Assembly (NCBI RefSeq): GCF_042652785.1
Contig: NZ_JBHSHD010000016.1
Location: forward strand, 1 to 64,000
Direction of reading: 5' to 3'
DNA length: 64,000 nt
Origin: Dokdonella_A ginsengisoli
GTDB taxonomy: Bacteria; Pseudomonadota; Gammaproteobacteria; Xanthomonadales; Rhodanobacteraceae
The position numbers and the translations under genes were made by a program. The notes under the pieces were generated by a model, which searched no databases, was not told the origin of the DNA, and saw only the letters and a list, made by a program, of their open reading frames with translations. Of the stretch, positions 44,193-51,512 are shown in pieces; the stretch's first letter is position 1; every line of letters starts with the position of its first letter.

Positions 44193-44404
44193 GCCGCCTC
44201 CTGCTGATCGCCGGGACCACTGACAGAGGCAATCAACGCGCGCACGTCTTCGGCGCGCCAAGCGGTGATTCGTTCACCGAGCGAGCGGACTGGCTGGGGA
44301 TAGCGGCCGTTTCTGACGCCAGCCCACCAGGTACTTTTGCTGACTGGGATTACGGATAGAACCTGCGGCAAGCGCAGGAAGCCTGTGGCGGGAAGGTCTT
44401 GCAT
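44189..44404 (-). CDS. AlpA-family regulator/excisionase-like protein
   Basis: A 71-aa protein with the AlpA/MerR-like helix-turn-helix (FLRLPQVLSVIPVSKSTWWAGVRNGRYPQPV) and the typical WRAEDVRALI ending. In P4-like elements AlpA activates integrase or excision; many relatives act as recombination directionality factors. It is the first gene of the coupled replication operon, so it probably also controls that operon. The TGA overlaps the next gene's ATG. Confidence 0.85.
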   Translation of the reverse strand: MQDLPATGFLRLPQVLSVIPVSKSTWWAGVRNGRYPQPVRSLGERITAWRAEDVRALIASVSGPGDQQEAA

Positions 44405-44520
44405 CGCGTCTCCTATAGTTCGTCCGTCACTGCATTGCGACGGACGTCCTCAGACGAGGCGATGCCTATGATTAGTTTTTCTTGTCTAGACGCAACAAGG
44501 CGTAGAGGTGAACATTGTGG

Positions 44521-45030
44521 CTAGTTTTTCACCGCATCTTCTGTCTCTGTAGCCGCAATGAGCGCATCTGCACGCTTGATGACCTCATCCGCTTCCTTCC
44601 ATCGACGTACATCTGCGTCTAGGATCGTCTTGACCGCGTTCACACTAAGTGAATGCATTCCAGCCAAGATAGCCATGCGCGCGCTCTTCTTTGATACTTC
44701 ATGCCGCATTACTCGCTCCTGAGCGACTATGAGTGAGTCGCGATCCGCATTCTTTCGTCTTCCAACCCTGACTTCAGCACGCGAAATCGCCTTGCAGGCC
44801 CCCTCGGAAGTCGCCGCACGATCGAGTAAAACCGCTACCAAGGGGGCGAACTCAGCTGGCAGGGAACGCCCCTGACGGAAGACTTCTGCCAATGTCGCAA
44901 ATGCGGCCGACGCGCGGCCCTCGTCCCCGAGTAAAGCCGCCACTAACGTGTCGGAAATAAAAATGTGTGCTGCTCGCTCATCGTTTGAGCCAAGCAGCGA
45001 GACCATTCCCTTTTGCAGGATGTTTGCCAT
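44521..45030 (-). CDS. Hypothetical protein of the element
   Basis: About 169 aa from the ATG at 45030, with a strong GGAGGT six nt upstream. The protein is helical, with LVAALLGDEGRASAAFATLAEVF early and a basic, charged middle (RVGRRKNADRDSLIVAQERV), then SVNAVKTILDADVRRWKEAD. No family recognised. It lies ~117 nt upstream of the AlpA operon on the same strand. The gap between them (44405-44520) is AT-rich for this window and should hold the operon promoter. Confidence 0.55.
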   Translation of the reverse strand: MANILQKGMVSLLGSNDERAAHIFISDTLVAALLGDEGRASAAFATLAEVFRQGRSLPAEFAPLVAVLLDRAATSEGACKAISRAEVRVGRRKNADRDSLIVAQERVMRHEVSKKSARMAILAGMHSLSVNAVKTILDADVRRWKEADEVIKRADALIAATETEDAVKN

Positions 45031-45128
45031 GCGCGCACCTCCGCGCCCTTCAAAGAGCGCCACGGCAACGGGGGAAGGTGCCCCGCGTTCGGCTGGCCGG
45101 CCTAGCCGTGGCGATTCTGGAATGGCTG

Positions 45129-45923
45129 CTAGTGACGCATCGAGGCCATGAATTTCAGTGCGGCTCTGGCTTGCAACAGCAGCAGATCGCCCCCCTCTGT
45201 AACACTCATAGCCAGCACCATGCGAGAGGCCTCAACTTTCTGGAAGGCGATTGCTGCGCCGTCATCAGATGCTATCGATGAATACGCTCGCCAGTCCTCG
45301 TTGCGCCACGATTGGAGCGCCGTGCGAACTTGCGCACGCTCAGACACCGGGAACTCCCTCGCTACACGCTCCACAGCCAGAAGCAGGACGCCAGCTGGCC
45401 TTGAGCTTGGTTCCGATATCGACCTGCCGTCAGTCCTTGACGAGGGAGCATGGCGGCACGCCCCCACTCGCCCTGGTCTGATCGAGCCATCAATCTCCAC
45501 GATTCCGAACCCACGCGCATGAGCGCGGGAGCGCCTCAACTTTTTTGGCGGGTGCAGCCCAGCATAGAATCCTGCCGCGAACGGGCCCTCCGTCTCAACC
45601 AAATACCGTTGGACCAGGGCATCCACGGGTTCTTCTGGACGTCCTGCACGTCTTGCCGCCCTTTCCTGGCGAATGCGCCACGCTCCGAATTTCGGATGGA
45701 GAACGAGGTCATCTGCACCGAGCAATGAGTTGGGCTTGCGCGTGCGCCTGTGCTGCTTTGCTCGAGCGCCTAGCACCTCCGCGATGTAGCGCTGAACTTG
45801 GTCTTCGTGGTTCTCATAGGGAAGACCGGCCTCGCGGGCCTCTTGGTCTTGTTGATGAGACCAAACCCTGAACTTGGGATCGAACGGGAGATCATCGGAC
45901 ACAGTTGGATTCCTTCCAGTCAC
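45129..45923 (-). CDS. Hypothetical protein of the element
   Basis: A 264-aa protein. The N-terminal half has two similar units (DDLPFDPKFRVWSHQQDQEA and DDLVLHPKFGAWRIRQERAA, each followed by a VQRYIAEV/VQRYLVET segment), so it holds an internal repeat of about 50 residues. The C-terminal half is Arg/Ala-rich. No known domain. Its start overlaps the upstream gene by 4 nt (ATGA), so the pair is co-translated. Confidence 0.5.
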   Translation of the reverse strand: MTGRNPTVSDDLPFDPKFRVWSHQQDQEAREAGLPYENHEDQVQRYIAEVLGARAKQHRRTRKPNSLLGADDLVLHPKFGAWRIRQERAARRAGRPEEPVDALVQRYLVETEGPFAAGFYAGLHPPKKLRRSRAHARGFGIVEIDGSIRPGRVGACRHAPSSRTDGRSISEPSSRPAGVLLLAVERVAREFPVSERAQVRTALQSWRNEDWRAYSSIASDDGAAIAFQKVEASRMVLAMSVTEGGDLLLLQARAALKFMASMRH

Positions 45924-46588
45924 GACCGTGCCTCCCTAGATGCGATAGAGATACGGGCGAGCGATTCGCTCGCCGTCTTTGCGGCCTTGCGGCTCGGCGA
46001 CACATCAATGGAAGCCAACAGCTTTTCCTTGGCGCGATGCTCTCGTTCGAGAGATTGTGCGAGGCCCCAGAAGTGCGGGCTGACATAGATTTCATCGCAA
46101 TGGCGATGGTCATCGTAGGCACATCCGCCTCGCCCTTCGCACTGCAACGCAGTCCACCGTTTCCAGCATTTCCAGTAGGCGCTACTTTGCACTTTCCACT
46201 GCACTTCGCTCCTAGGGATGCTGAAGTGCGGAAGCTCTGTCACGACGTACTGGAAGAACCCCACCGGCTCTACCTTCGTCAGCTTCGGGAACTGTTCGAC
46301 ATCGATGCCCACCTGCTCGCAGAGATAAATGTAGGCATCGTCGACGTGAGTATCGAGCAACTGATGCTCATCGCGGATTGTTTCCATCGCTTCGGAAAGT
46401 AGGTGCCAGACCATTCTTCCACCCACTCCGCTCGCGTCCTCAATCGCATCGTGTATGGAGTTACGTGTTTCTTGTGAGAAGTCGATCTGGTAGATGCGCC
46501 TGCGCCATGACTTCGGCTCTAGCTCGGCGCGTGGGACGAAGGTTGGAATGCTGGTCGGTGCGCCATGCGTCTTGGATGATCTGGGCAT
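45920..46588 (-). CDS. Hypothetical protein of the element
   Basis: About 222 aa from the ATG at 46588 (MPRSSKTHGAPTS). It has a basic N-terminus, a middle helical part (IHDAIEDASGVGGRMVWHLL), and a C-terminal half rich in aromatic residues, Cys and His (YWKCWKRWTALQCEGRGGC, DDHRHCDEIYVSPHFWG), perhaps a metal site. Unknown family. It is the first gene of a two-gene unit with the 264-aa protein. Confidence 0.5.
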   Translation of the reverse strand: MPRSSKTHGAPTSIPTFVPRAELEPKSWRRRIYQIDFSQETRNSIHDAIEDASGVGGRMVWHLLSEAMETIRDEHQLLDTHVDDAYIYLCEQVGIDVEQFPKLTKVEPVGFFQYVVTELPHFSIPRSEVQWKVQSSAYWKCWKRWTALQCEGRGGCAYDDHRHCDEIYVSPHFWGLAQSLEREHRAKEKLLASIDVSPSRKAAKTASESLARISIASREARS

Positions 46589-46920
46589 GTCTGTGGACTC
46601 CTGACTGAGATGGAGTCCGCCACGAGCGCCGCTGGGCGAAGGTGGCGGACGATGCAGGATTGGCGTACCGGCAACTGGACCGGCGAGCACGAGGCTCTCC
46701 CGCACCGCCCGCCATGAAGGAGGGACGTGCGTGCCCGGCCGACACACGGGCATGAAAAAAGCGCCGGGCATCGGTTGATGGGCGCTTATGCGCCAGTTGA
46801 TTCAGGACGCCAATCCTGGTCGCCGATTAGGCGGCGACGAAAAGAGCATGCATCTGCAATAGGGCCATGTCAATGGCCGCTAGTCCGGCACACAAACCGG
46901 CTACGACCTTGAACGCATAG
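46589..46920. other. Intergenic region containing a minus-strand intrinsic terminator
   Basis: This 332-nt gap has an intrinsic terminator on the minus strand at 46787-46755: a 7-bp stem AAGCGCC/GGCGCTT followed by a run of T. It ends transcripts coming from the HExxH gene. The rest should hold the promoter of the downstream two-gene unit. No coding sequence is supported. Confidence 0.6.
46755..46787 (-). terminator. Intrinsic terminator downstream of the HExxH-protein gene
   Basis: On the minus strand, AAGCGCC, a ~19-nt loop, then GGCGCTTTTTT. The stem plus T-run is the classic form. Confidence 0.7.
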
Positions 46921-48063
46921 TTACGGAACCATCCCTCCTACAAGTCCGTAGGCTGAAGGACAAGCGCAATTGCTTCCAGATAAAAGTGGCTGGCCGAGAG
47001 CGCACATACCCAAATTGGTTGAACATACCCCTCCAAATCCGCGCATCTGAACTGCGCCAGCGAACGCCCCTCCTGGAACCATGCACATGCAACTGGACCC
47101 GACGATCAAAGGAGCGTTGAGAATGCAGGGTCCTGCTGGTGTAACGCACGCATTACCCATCGTGGGTGGCGTAGGCGGAGTCGTTGGATCAGAACCGAGT
47201 GCGACAGGAGTCACGGAAGGAACTAATGCTCCAACCGCAGCTCCCAGCGGCGTTCCACACCAACAAGGCGTCCCAACTGGGCCAGACCCATTTAACTGGC
47301 ATCTCCCCAGCGCGGTTCCACAGATCGAGGATTGCGTGTCGCCAAAACCAGACATAGGTACTTGATTGATCGTATCCGAATTGACTTCGATTCCTTTCGA
47401 TGCGAGCGACGCCGCGCTCCGCATGCCAGACCAAGCGACATAGCGAGTTTCTGCTTCATACCCTGGCTTCTCTACCGAGTGATAACTTCGGAGATAGCGG
47501 ATAGCAAAATCCTTAATACCCCAGTCCGCAAACTGACGGACGTGCGTCAGCTCATGTGCCCACAGTGTAGGGTTATAGTTTGCATCTTCGGCCGTCTTAA
47601 ACATGATCACGTGATCTAAAGTTATCGCTAGTGCTTCTCCATACTTTATAGATGCATGCTGTAGCGTGAAATCACCTCCACCAAAAACGCGAAACACCGC
47701 GCGATCCATAGTGGCCTCGTCGATGAATCCTGTGAGGCTCTCGCGGATTTGAGGTGGAATAGGTTGCACTCCACCATTCAATGCATCGTTGCGTGAGGCG
47801 ATGATCATCTGCTCAAGAATGGGTGCATACATTTGAACCATCGTCTCCTTGACGACGTGCGTGGCCCCTTCTTCCAAAGCCTTGTAAGGAGGAATAGCTT
47901 TCTTGACTTGGCGATGCGCGTCATCAAGCGCAGTTCCCGCACCGGGGGCTATGTTTTCAACAAAATCCCCGATCAAACCACCAGCTTGTGCGTTAAACGC
48001 ACTGAACGACATGCAAAGTACGGCGCCATATGCGCACGCACGCAACACGGCACATGAAAGCAT
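46921..48063 (-). CDS. Secreted HExxH metallopeptidase-like protein with Cys-rich C-terminal repeats
   Basis: About 380 aa from the ATG at 48063, with GGGGAGG 6 nt upstream. A signal peptide ends near FSAFNAQA. A helical region follows, then the zinc motif HELTH at His170-His174 in LWAHELTHVRQFADWG, like DUF4157-type peptidases. After a linker there are three repeats of ~35 residues with the pattern C-x5-G-x-C-x-L...G-x2-C-x-C (GRCQLNG...CWCG, GPCILNA...CMCM, GMCALGQ...CACP). The repeats may be cell-wall or surface binding modules. It is probably secreted. Its presence on a mobile element suggests a toxin or cargo role; this is not shown. Confidence 0.72.
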   Translation of the reverse strand: MLSCAVLRACAYGAVLCMSFSAFNAQAGGLIGDFVENIAPGAGTALDDAHRQVKKAIPPYKALEEGATHVVKETMVQMYAPILEQMIIASRNDALNGGVQPIPPQIRESLTGFIDEATMDRAVFRVFGGGDFTLQHASIKYGEALAITLDHVIMFKTAEDANYNPTLWAHELTHVRQFADWGIKDFAIRYLRSYHSVEKPGYEAETRYVAWSGMRSAASLASKGIEVNSDTINQVPMSGFGDTQSSICGTALGRCQLNGSGPVGTPCWCGTPLGAAVGALVPSVTPVALGSDPTTPPTPPTMGNACVTPAGPCILNAPLIVGSSCMCMVPGGAFAGAVQMRGFGGVCSTNLGMCALGQPLLSGSNCACPSAYGLVGGMVP

Positions 48064-48101
48064 GGCAGACCTCCCCAGTCCCCAACGCGTCAACCCATTC
48101 T

Positions 48102-48118
48102 GCGCCTGATGCAGGCGC
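48102..48118 (-). terminator. Hairpin between the ParB-like and HExxH genes
   Basis: GCGCCTG-ATG-CAGGCGC, a perfect 7-bp stem with a tight loop, lies ~15 nt after the ParB-like gene's stop. No T-run. Confidence 0.4.
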
Positions 48119-48132
48119 CAAGCGAGGGGTTC

Positions 48133-48528
48133 TTAGCCCCAATGATCGATGGCACTAAATTTGCCGCCCCTGGACCGGGGCTGCCCTTTCGGTAACTCGG
48201 CGATGCGTCGCTGAGCCGCCGGGTTCAAATCGATCACGCGCTTAGCTTCGTTCAAAGCCATTTCTCCGGACTTGCACTTCTCGATGATTTCGGGGACTGC
48301 TTTCTCGATCACCTTGGATGCGGCGTGCACGGTCTGGCCGGAGACGCCCATGCGAGCGCCGGCTTTGTCGCGAGCTCGACCAGGCTCGACCTCGGACAAA
48401 TTTGTCCGAGGCTGAGGACTGGCGCCGCCAGTGCTGGTAGCAAGTCGTCGCTTCGCCTGCTCCCGTTCGTACTCCAAGAACCCAGCGGCGATGAGCGCGC
48501 GCCGGGTGGCATTGAGGCTGCGATGCAC
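48133..48528 (-). CDS. ParB-like protein, N-terminal half missing
   Basis: 131 aa from GTG at 48528. RSLNATRRALIAAGF matches the region just after the ParB/Srx nuclease-like domain, and RARDKAGARMGVSGQTVHAA, then ASKVIEKAVPEIIEKCKSG, matches the ParB helix-turn-helix. In the same frame upstream of the GTG the codons still read NDPVGFVQSSC, a typical ParB stretch. No start codon exists before the in-frame stop at ~48650. So the gene looks cut: the catalytic N-terminal part has been lost. It may still bind DNA, or be a remnant. Confidence 0.6.
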   Translation of the reverse strand: MHRSLNATRRALIAAGFLEYEREQAKRRLATSTGGASPQPRTNLSEVEPGRARDKAGARMGVSGQTVHAASKVIEKAVPEIIEKCKSGEMALNEAKRVIDLNPAAQRRIAELPKGQPRSRGGKFSAIDHWG

Positions 48529-48611
48529 GCAGGAGCTTTGGACGAAGCCAACAGGGTCGTTGCCGATAGCGACACACGAACTGCCGGACGCCCGAGCTGG
48601 TCTTTGAGCGG

Positions 48612-48869
48612 TCAGTATCGCGCGGCTAACGCTGGACGCTGCGGGGGCTCAGCTGATGGCACGGATGCGTCATCAAGAATGAATCCAGTCCCCTTGACCC
48701 CCATCGTGACGCGCAGGTACTCGACCTCAACCTTCGCGCTGTTGATCGCAACCTGAGCAAGTTCAGCGACTACGCGCGCCCTGTCGATGTCCATTGGCTC
48801 GTCGAGGTCCAGGACCGCTTCGATCGTTGCGAAAAGATGATTGCGAAGATCTAGCATCTTGTTTTTCAT
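48612..48869 (-). CDS. Small hypothetical protein (85 aa)
   Basis: The ATG at 48869 has AGGAG seven nt upstream. The protein is helical with KMLDLRNHLFATIEAVLDL and DIDRARVVAELAQVAINSAK, a pattern of short phage-encoded proteins with acidic surfaces. It overlaps the 3' tail of the HNH gene by ~107 nt in another frame. Codon use in the overlap fits this gene better than the HNH tail. Unknown function. Confidence 0.55.
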   Translation of the reverse strand: MKNKMLDLRNHLFATIEAVLDLDEPMDIDRARVVAELAQVAINSAKVEVEYLRVTMGVKGTGFILDDASVPSAEPPQRPALAARY

Positions 48870-49410
48870 CTCGTCGCTCCTGAATAGCACGCCTCAGCTG
48901 CCGAAGTCCTTGCATCGCATCCCAAAGCTCTGGCGGGTAGTGCGAGAACAAGTTCCTACGCAGTGCCTCTGACTTTGCAACCAGTTCAATATTGTCCAAG
49001 TGGATATGGGATCGATCGCCATCACGAAACGCGAGGACGTGGCCCTGGGGAACGCAGCCGTTCGCTTGCTCCCAAACGAGGATGTGACTCCTCCTCCAAT
49101 TCCTGCGATGAGCCCCAGGCTCTTCGGCCACCTTTGTCATTCGCCACCCTCCCTGTAAGCGCTCCTCTCCGATCTCTCGCGCATGAACTCCTGGATGGCC
49201 TTGTTTGAATTTTCCTGGGTGACAATATTTCCTCAAGCATGTTCGGTTCTTTCGTAGTCCCATTCGAGCTGCCTCGGACTCTACCTGCTTGAGCGAACGC
49301 CCCAAGACCACGGCTAAAACTCGATTGTTGGCGTCGTTGTACAGCTCGCGAAGAAGCTTGCGATCAAGATCACTCCATCGGAAACACCTACGGGACTTCT
49401 TGATGGTCAT
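48763..49410 (-). CDS. HNH-type endonuclease-like protein
   Basis: About 215 aa from the ATG at 49410 (MTIKKSRRCFRWSD). The N-terminal part is a Myb-like helix-turn-helix (WSDLDRKLLRELYNDANNRVLAVVLGRS). The nuclease part is HILVWEQANGCVPQGHVLAFRDGD, then HIHLDNIELVAKSEALRRN, as in phage HNH_3 proteins. The last ~45 residues run through the overlapping 85-aa gene in a poor reading frame, so the original stop may have been lost by a frameshift. Homing-type HNH genes are common in phages. Confidence 0.7.
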   Translation of the reverse strand: MTIKKSRRCFRWSDLDRKLLRELYNDANNRVLAVVLGRSLKQVESEAARMGLRKNRTCLRKYCHPGKFKQGHPGVHAREIGEERLQGGWRMTKVAEEPGAHRRNWRRSHILVWEQANGCVPQGHVLAFRDGDRSHIHLDNIELVAKSEALRRNLFSHYPPELWDAMQGLRQLRRAIQERRDEKQDARSSQSSFRNDRSGPGPRRANGHRQGARSR

Positions 49411-49734
49411 GACGCGCACCAAGCATCTGCGGGCCATGGATGCTCGCGCTGCATCAACATCTCGTCCAGCCAACAACTATGTGGATAGGCTGTGGATTAG
49501 CGCGAATTTCGAGAACCGCACCACAGCTTTGCAATCACGGCCCCAGCTTGGGCCGAGCACGGCAAGCCAGAGGCAGACGAGCCACGATCAGGCCGGTGAG
49601 TACCGAGAGTGCTTGAGATGAAGCGAGCTTTGTAGGAAATTTCCTACGCGACTGACCGACGGTTTCCGACTGTACCGGCCCGAAGTTTCGTGCATGATTC
49701 CCTGGCGCCATTCCAGCGCACACAGGGGATTGCC
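49411..49734. other. Intergenic region with a perfect 16-bp palindrome
   Basis: This ~324-nt gap separates the leftward HNH gene from a rightward small gene. It holds GTAGGAAATTTCCTAC at 49632-49647, ~87 nt before the rightward gene's ATG. The same palindrome recurs at 57797-57812 and, with one change, at 56190-56205. TGTGGATAG and TGTGGATTA lie at 49480-49499 but look too weak to call as an origin. No gene is supported here. Confidence 0.6.
49632..49647. promoter_or_regulatory. Palindrome GTAGGAAATTTCCTAC, copy 1
   Basis: A perfect 16-bp palindrome 87 nt upstream of the small secreted protein gene at 49735. The three copies in the window lie 74-87 nt upstream of a start codon, so a shared regulator or promoter element is likely. 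Confidence 0.6.
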
Positions 49735-49992
49735 ATGAACAAGATCATCGTAGGCGTTGCCTCACTCGCCATCTTCGTTGCCGGACCGGCCTTTGCGCGA
49801 GGTGGCAGTCATCGCTCGTCGGGTCATAGCTCGACAGTCCACGTCGCCGGTCATACAACGAAGTCAGGCAAGTACGTTCCTTCTCATACTCGCACCGCCC
49901 CTGACCACAGCAAGTACAACAACTGGTCCACCAAGGGGAACGTCAATCCGTACACGGGCAAGGCTGGCACCAAGGACCCTAGTCATAGATAG
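49735..49992 (+). CDS. Small secreted His/Gly/Ser-rich protein
   Basis: 85 aa from the ATG at 49735, with GGGGA six nt upstream. A signal peptide (KIIVGVASLAIFVAGPAFA) is followed by RGGSHRSSGHSSTVHVAGHT, TKSGKYVPSHTRTAPDHSKY, and the end GNVNPYTGKAGTKDPSHR. Similar short periplasmic proteins with VxGHTxKxGxYVxxH and NPYTGKxGT motifs are known in many proteobacteria, without a known function. It runs opposite to the surrounding element genes, has the palindrome upstream and a strong hairpin downstream, so it is an independent unit. Confidence 0.7.
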   Translation: MNKIIVGVASLAIFVAGPAFARGGSHRSSGHSSTVHVAGHTTKSGKYVPSHTRTAPDHSKYNNWSTKGNVNPYTGKAGTKDPSHR

Positions 49993-50382
49993 GGATAGCC
50001 GCGCGGGCGACGAAGAGCCGCCCGCGCTCCCTAGCTAGCAGTGAGAGAAATCGCAGAATCGCAGGAATCGCGGCGCGGCAGGGCCTCCTATCATTGTTTC
50101 CGCCGCGGACCACCTTCTGCGGGTCCTGGTAACCCTCCTCAACGAGGGCGCGCGTCAACGCATTGAAGACCAGGTTCGAGTCGGCCTCAGAGCGGGTAAA
50201 GCTTGAGGGGGAGTTGGCTTATGGGGAGTGAGGCGCGCGCGCAGCGCCACCGAGATGGCAGCACGGTGGGGGTCCCCCGCTGCCGGAGGGCAGCGGGCTA
50301 TTGCACGCGCCCGCTGCCGTTGCCAATCGCCAAACGGGCCAAGCAGTAATGTCCATTGATCAGCTTACGACCTTGCCAAGAT
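49993..50382. other. Intergenic region with strong inverted repeats
   Basis: This ~390-nt gap starts with a terminator-like hairpin (50001-50027). At ~50277-50298 there is CCCGCTGCC-GGAG-GGCAGCGGG, a perfect 9-bp stem with a tetraloop, followed ~16 nt later by a second CCCGCTGCC that could pair alternatively. On the minus strand between ~50206 and ~49990 an open frame without a start codon reads SFTRSEADSNLVFNALTRAL and on; it might be a gene remnant. A structured RNA or a replication/transfer origin is possible; nothing is proven. Confidence 0.4.
50001..50027 (+). terminator. Hairpin after the small secreted protein gene
   Basis: GCGCGGGCG-N9-CGCCCGCGC, a perfect 9-bp stem 8 nt after the stop. 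Confidence 0.55.
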
Positions 50383-50667
50383 TCACCGGAAGATGATCGC
50401 GCCGGCAACCCGCTCGTGACGTAGCGCTGCCAGGTCGTCGTAGATCTGGCTCGCATTGATGCCCAGCCCATAGGTTCCGACGAATAGGTCGGATGTCAGC
50501 GCGGGAGCGTTATTAGTACGGCTTACGAAAACGTCACCTCCAGCGTTGATCCACACGGCAACATCGTGAGCAGCGGCATGAGAACGAACCGTCTTGGAGA
50601 GCAGCTTTAGGTCCCCTAGCAGGGAGCCCACCTCCAGAGTCCCCGCCTCTTTCAATGATCGCTTCAT
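50383..50667 (-). CDS. Hypothetical protein (94 aa)
   Basis: The ATG at 50667 has GAGG ~8 nt upstream. It is predicted mixed alpha/beta, with VRSHAAAHDVAVWINAGGDVFVS in the middle and GLGINASQIYDDLAALRHERV near the end. No family is recognised. It is 58 nt downstream of the DUF883 gene and may be co-transcribed. Confidence 0.45.
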   Translation of the reverse strand: MKRSLKEAGTLEVGSLLGDLKLLSKTVRSHAAAHDVAVWINAGGDVFVSRTNNAPALTSDLFVGTYGLGINASQIYDDLAALRHERVAGAIIFR

Positions 50668-50725
50668 AGCCGAGGCCTCAGGAATACGCATTGGTGATGG
50701 GACGTCGAGAACTGCGGAGTTAACC

Positions 50726-51088
50726 TCAGCCTTCGGGACGCGTACGCGGTCGACGAGGTGGCCGCGGTGTCTTCGAGGTGCTCGGAATCGTGTCTTGATT
50801 GCGGCGCGCGTGCATATGCTTGACCACCCAGCCGACCGAGAAGCCGATCACCCCAACCAAGATCACCGTCTCGACGGGATGACGAGACACCGCACGCTGC
50901 GTGGAGCGGCTGGCTCGCGTTAGTTGGGCGAGCGCTTCGTCGCGAAACGCAGTTGCGGACTCCATCCCCGCCGCACTTTGCCTGGAGACGCCATTGAGCA
51001 CGTCTCGGAGCATGCTGGACAGGCTATCCCGCGCTCGCGTGAGCTGATCGATCGCATCGGTGATTGCTGCTTCTGTTTTTGTCGTCAT
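50726..51088 (-). CDS. DUF883 (ElaB/YqjD-like) membrane-anchored protein
   Basis: A 120-aa protein. A long amphipathic helix (TEAAITDAIDQLTRARDSLS, MLRDVLNGVS) is followed by RSTQRAVSRHPVETVILVGV and a C-terminal transmembrane segment (VILVGVIGFSVGWVVKHM), then a basic Pro/Arg tail. This is the ElaB/YqjD layout; those proteins sit on the inner membrane and bind ribosomes in stationary phase in E. coli. The Pro/Arg tail is unusual. Being next to a catalase, it fits a stress-linked cargo set. Confidence 0.78.
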   Translation of the reverse strand: MTTKTEAAITDAIDQLTRARDSLSSMLRDVLNGVSRQSAAGMESATAFRDEALAQLTRASRSTQRAVSRHPVETVILVGVIGFSVGWVVKHMHARRNQDTIPSTSKTPRPPRRPRTRPEG

Positions 51089-51146
51089 ACCTCTTCTCCT
51101 CCTCTGGAACGGTTGCCTTCAGGGCCCGGAAATCTCCGGATGCCCG

Positions 51147-51455
51147 TCACGAGACTTCTTGCCGGGCAGCCTGCTCGGCTAGGGCTGCAGATCCATTGGC
51201 TGCTCTGTTGCATTGATCGCGTCCATCACGAGGTTCGTTTGCGGTCGCTGATGGAATCGCCCCGACCCGCGTGCGCCCGAGGGTTATGTTCTTGGCAGCT
51301 CGCACTTCACGGTTGGAAAATGTCCATACCTCACCCGTATCCGTAATGAAGACCGTCCAGTACAGATCGGACTCAGGCCCGTAGTCGATTAGGATGTGGG
51401 CGAATCCTTCACCTCTCGGGGTGAGCATTGGCAGCGGGGGATTGAGCTGCAGCAT
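51147..51455 (-). CDS. Hypothetical protein common on mobile elements
   Basis: A 102-aa protein. The first ~60 residues (LPMLTPRGEGFAHILIDYGP, ESDLYWTVFITDTGEVWTFS, NREVRAAKNITLGR) form a conserved pattern seen in phage and island proteins: a small beta domain. The C-terminal part is Ala/Arg-rich and probably disordered. Function unknown. It lies 57 nt after katE on the same strand; a short hairpin (ATGGCT-N4-AGCCAT, 51478-51493) is in the gap. Confidence 0.6.
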   Translation of the reverse strand: MLQLNPPLPMLTPRGEGFAHILIDYGPESDLYWTVFITDTGEVWTFSNREVRAAKNITLGRTRVGAIPSATANEPRDGRDQCNRAANGSAALAEQAARQEVS

Positions 51456-51512
51456 GGAGCCTCCTTACGTTTGCCTGATGGCTGAATAGCCATTCGGTGC
51501 AGATGCAGACCT

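Noticed and set aside
44405..44520. A short gene between the 169-aa protein and the AlpA-like gene
   Set aside because: The gap is AT-rich and short, with no start codon plus ribosome-binding site in an open frame; it is better read as a promoter region.
46589..46771. N-terminal extension of the 222-aa element protein to 46771
   Set aside because: The extra residues are Pro/Arg-rich and noncoding in character; the ATG at 46588 gives a normal protein start.
49480..49499. Two DnaA-box-like words (TGTGGATAG and TGTGGATTA) as an origin for the element
   Set aside because: Neither is a perfect box, only two occur, and no AT-rich unwinding region is next to them. A similar word occurs by chance near 33520.
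49979..50215. Minus-strand open frame reading SFTRSEADSNLVFNALTRAL
   Set aside because: No start codon between the upstream stop and the coding-like part, and the 3' half overlaps another gene and a hairpin. Kept only as a possible remnant in the region note.
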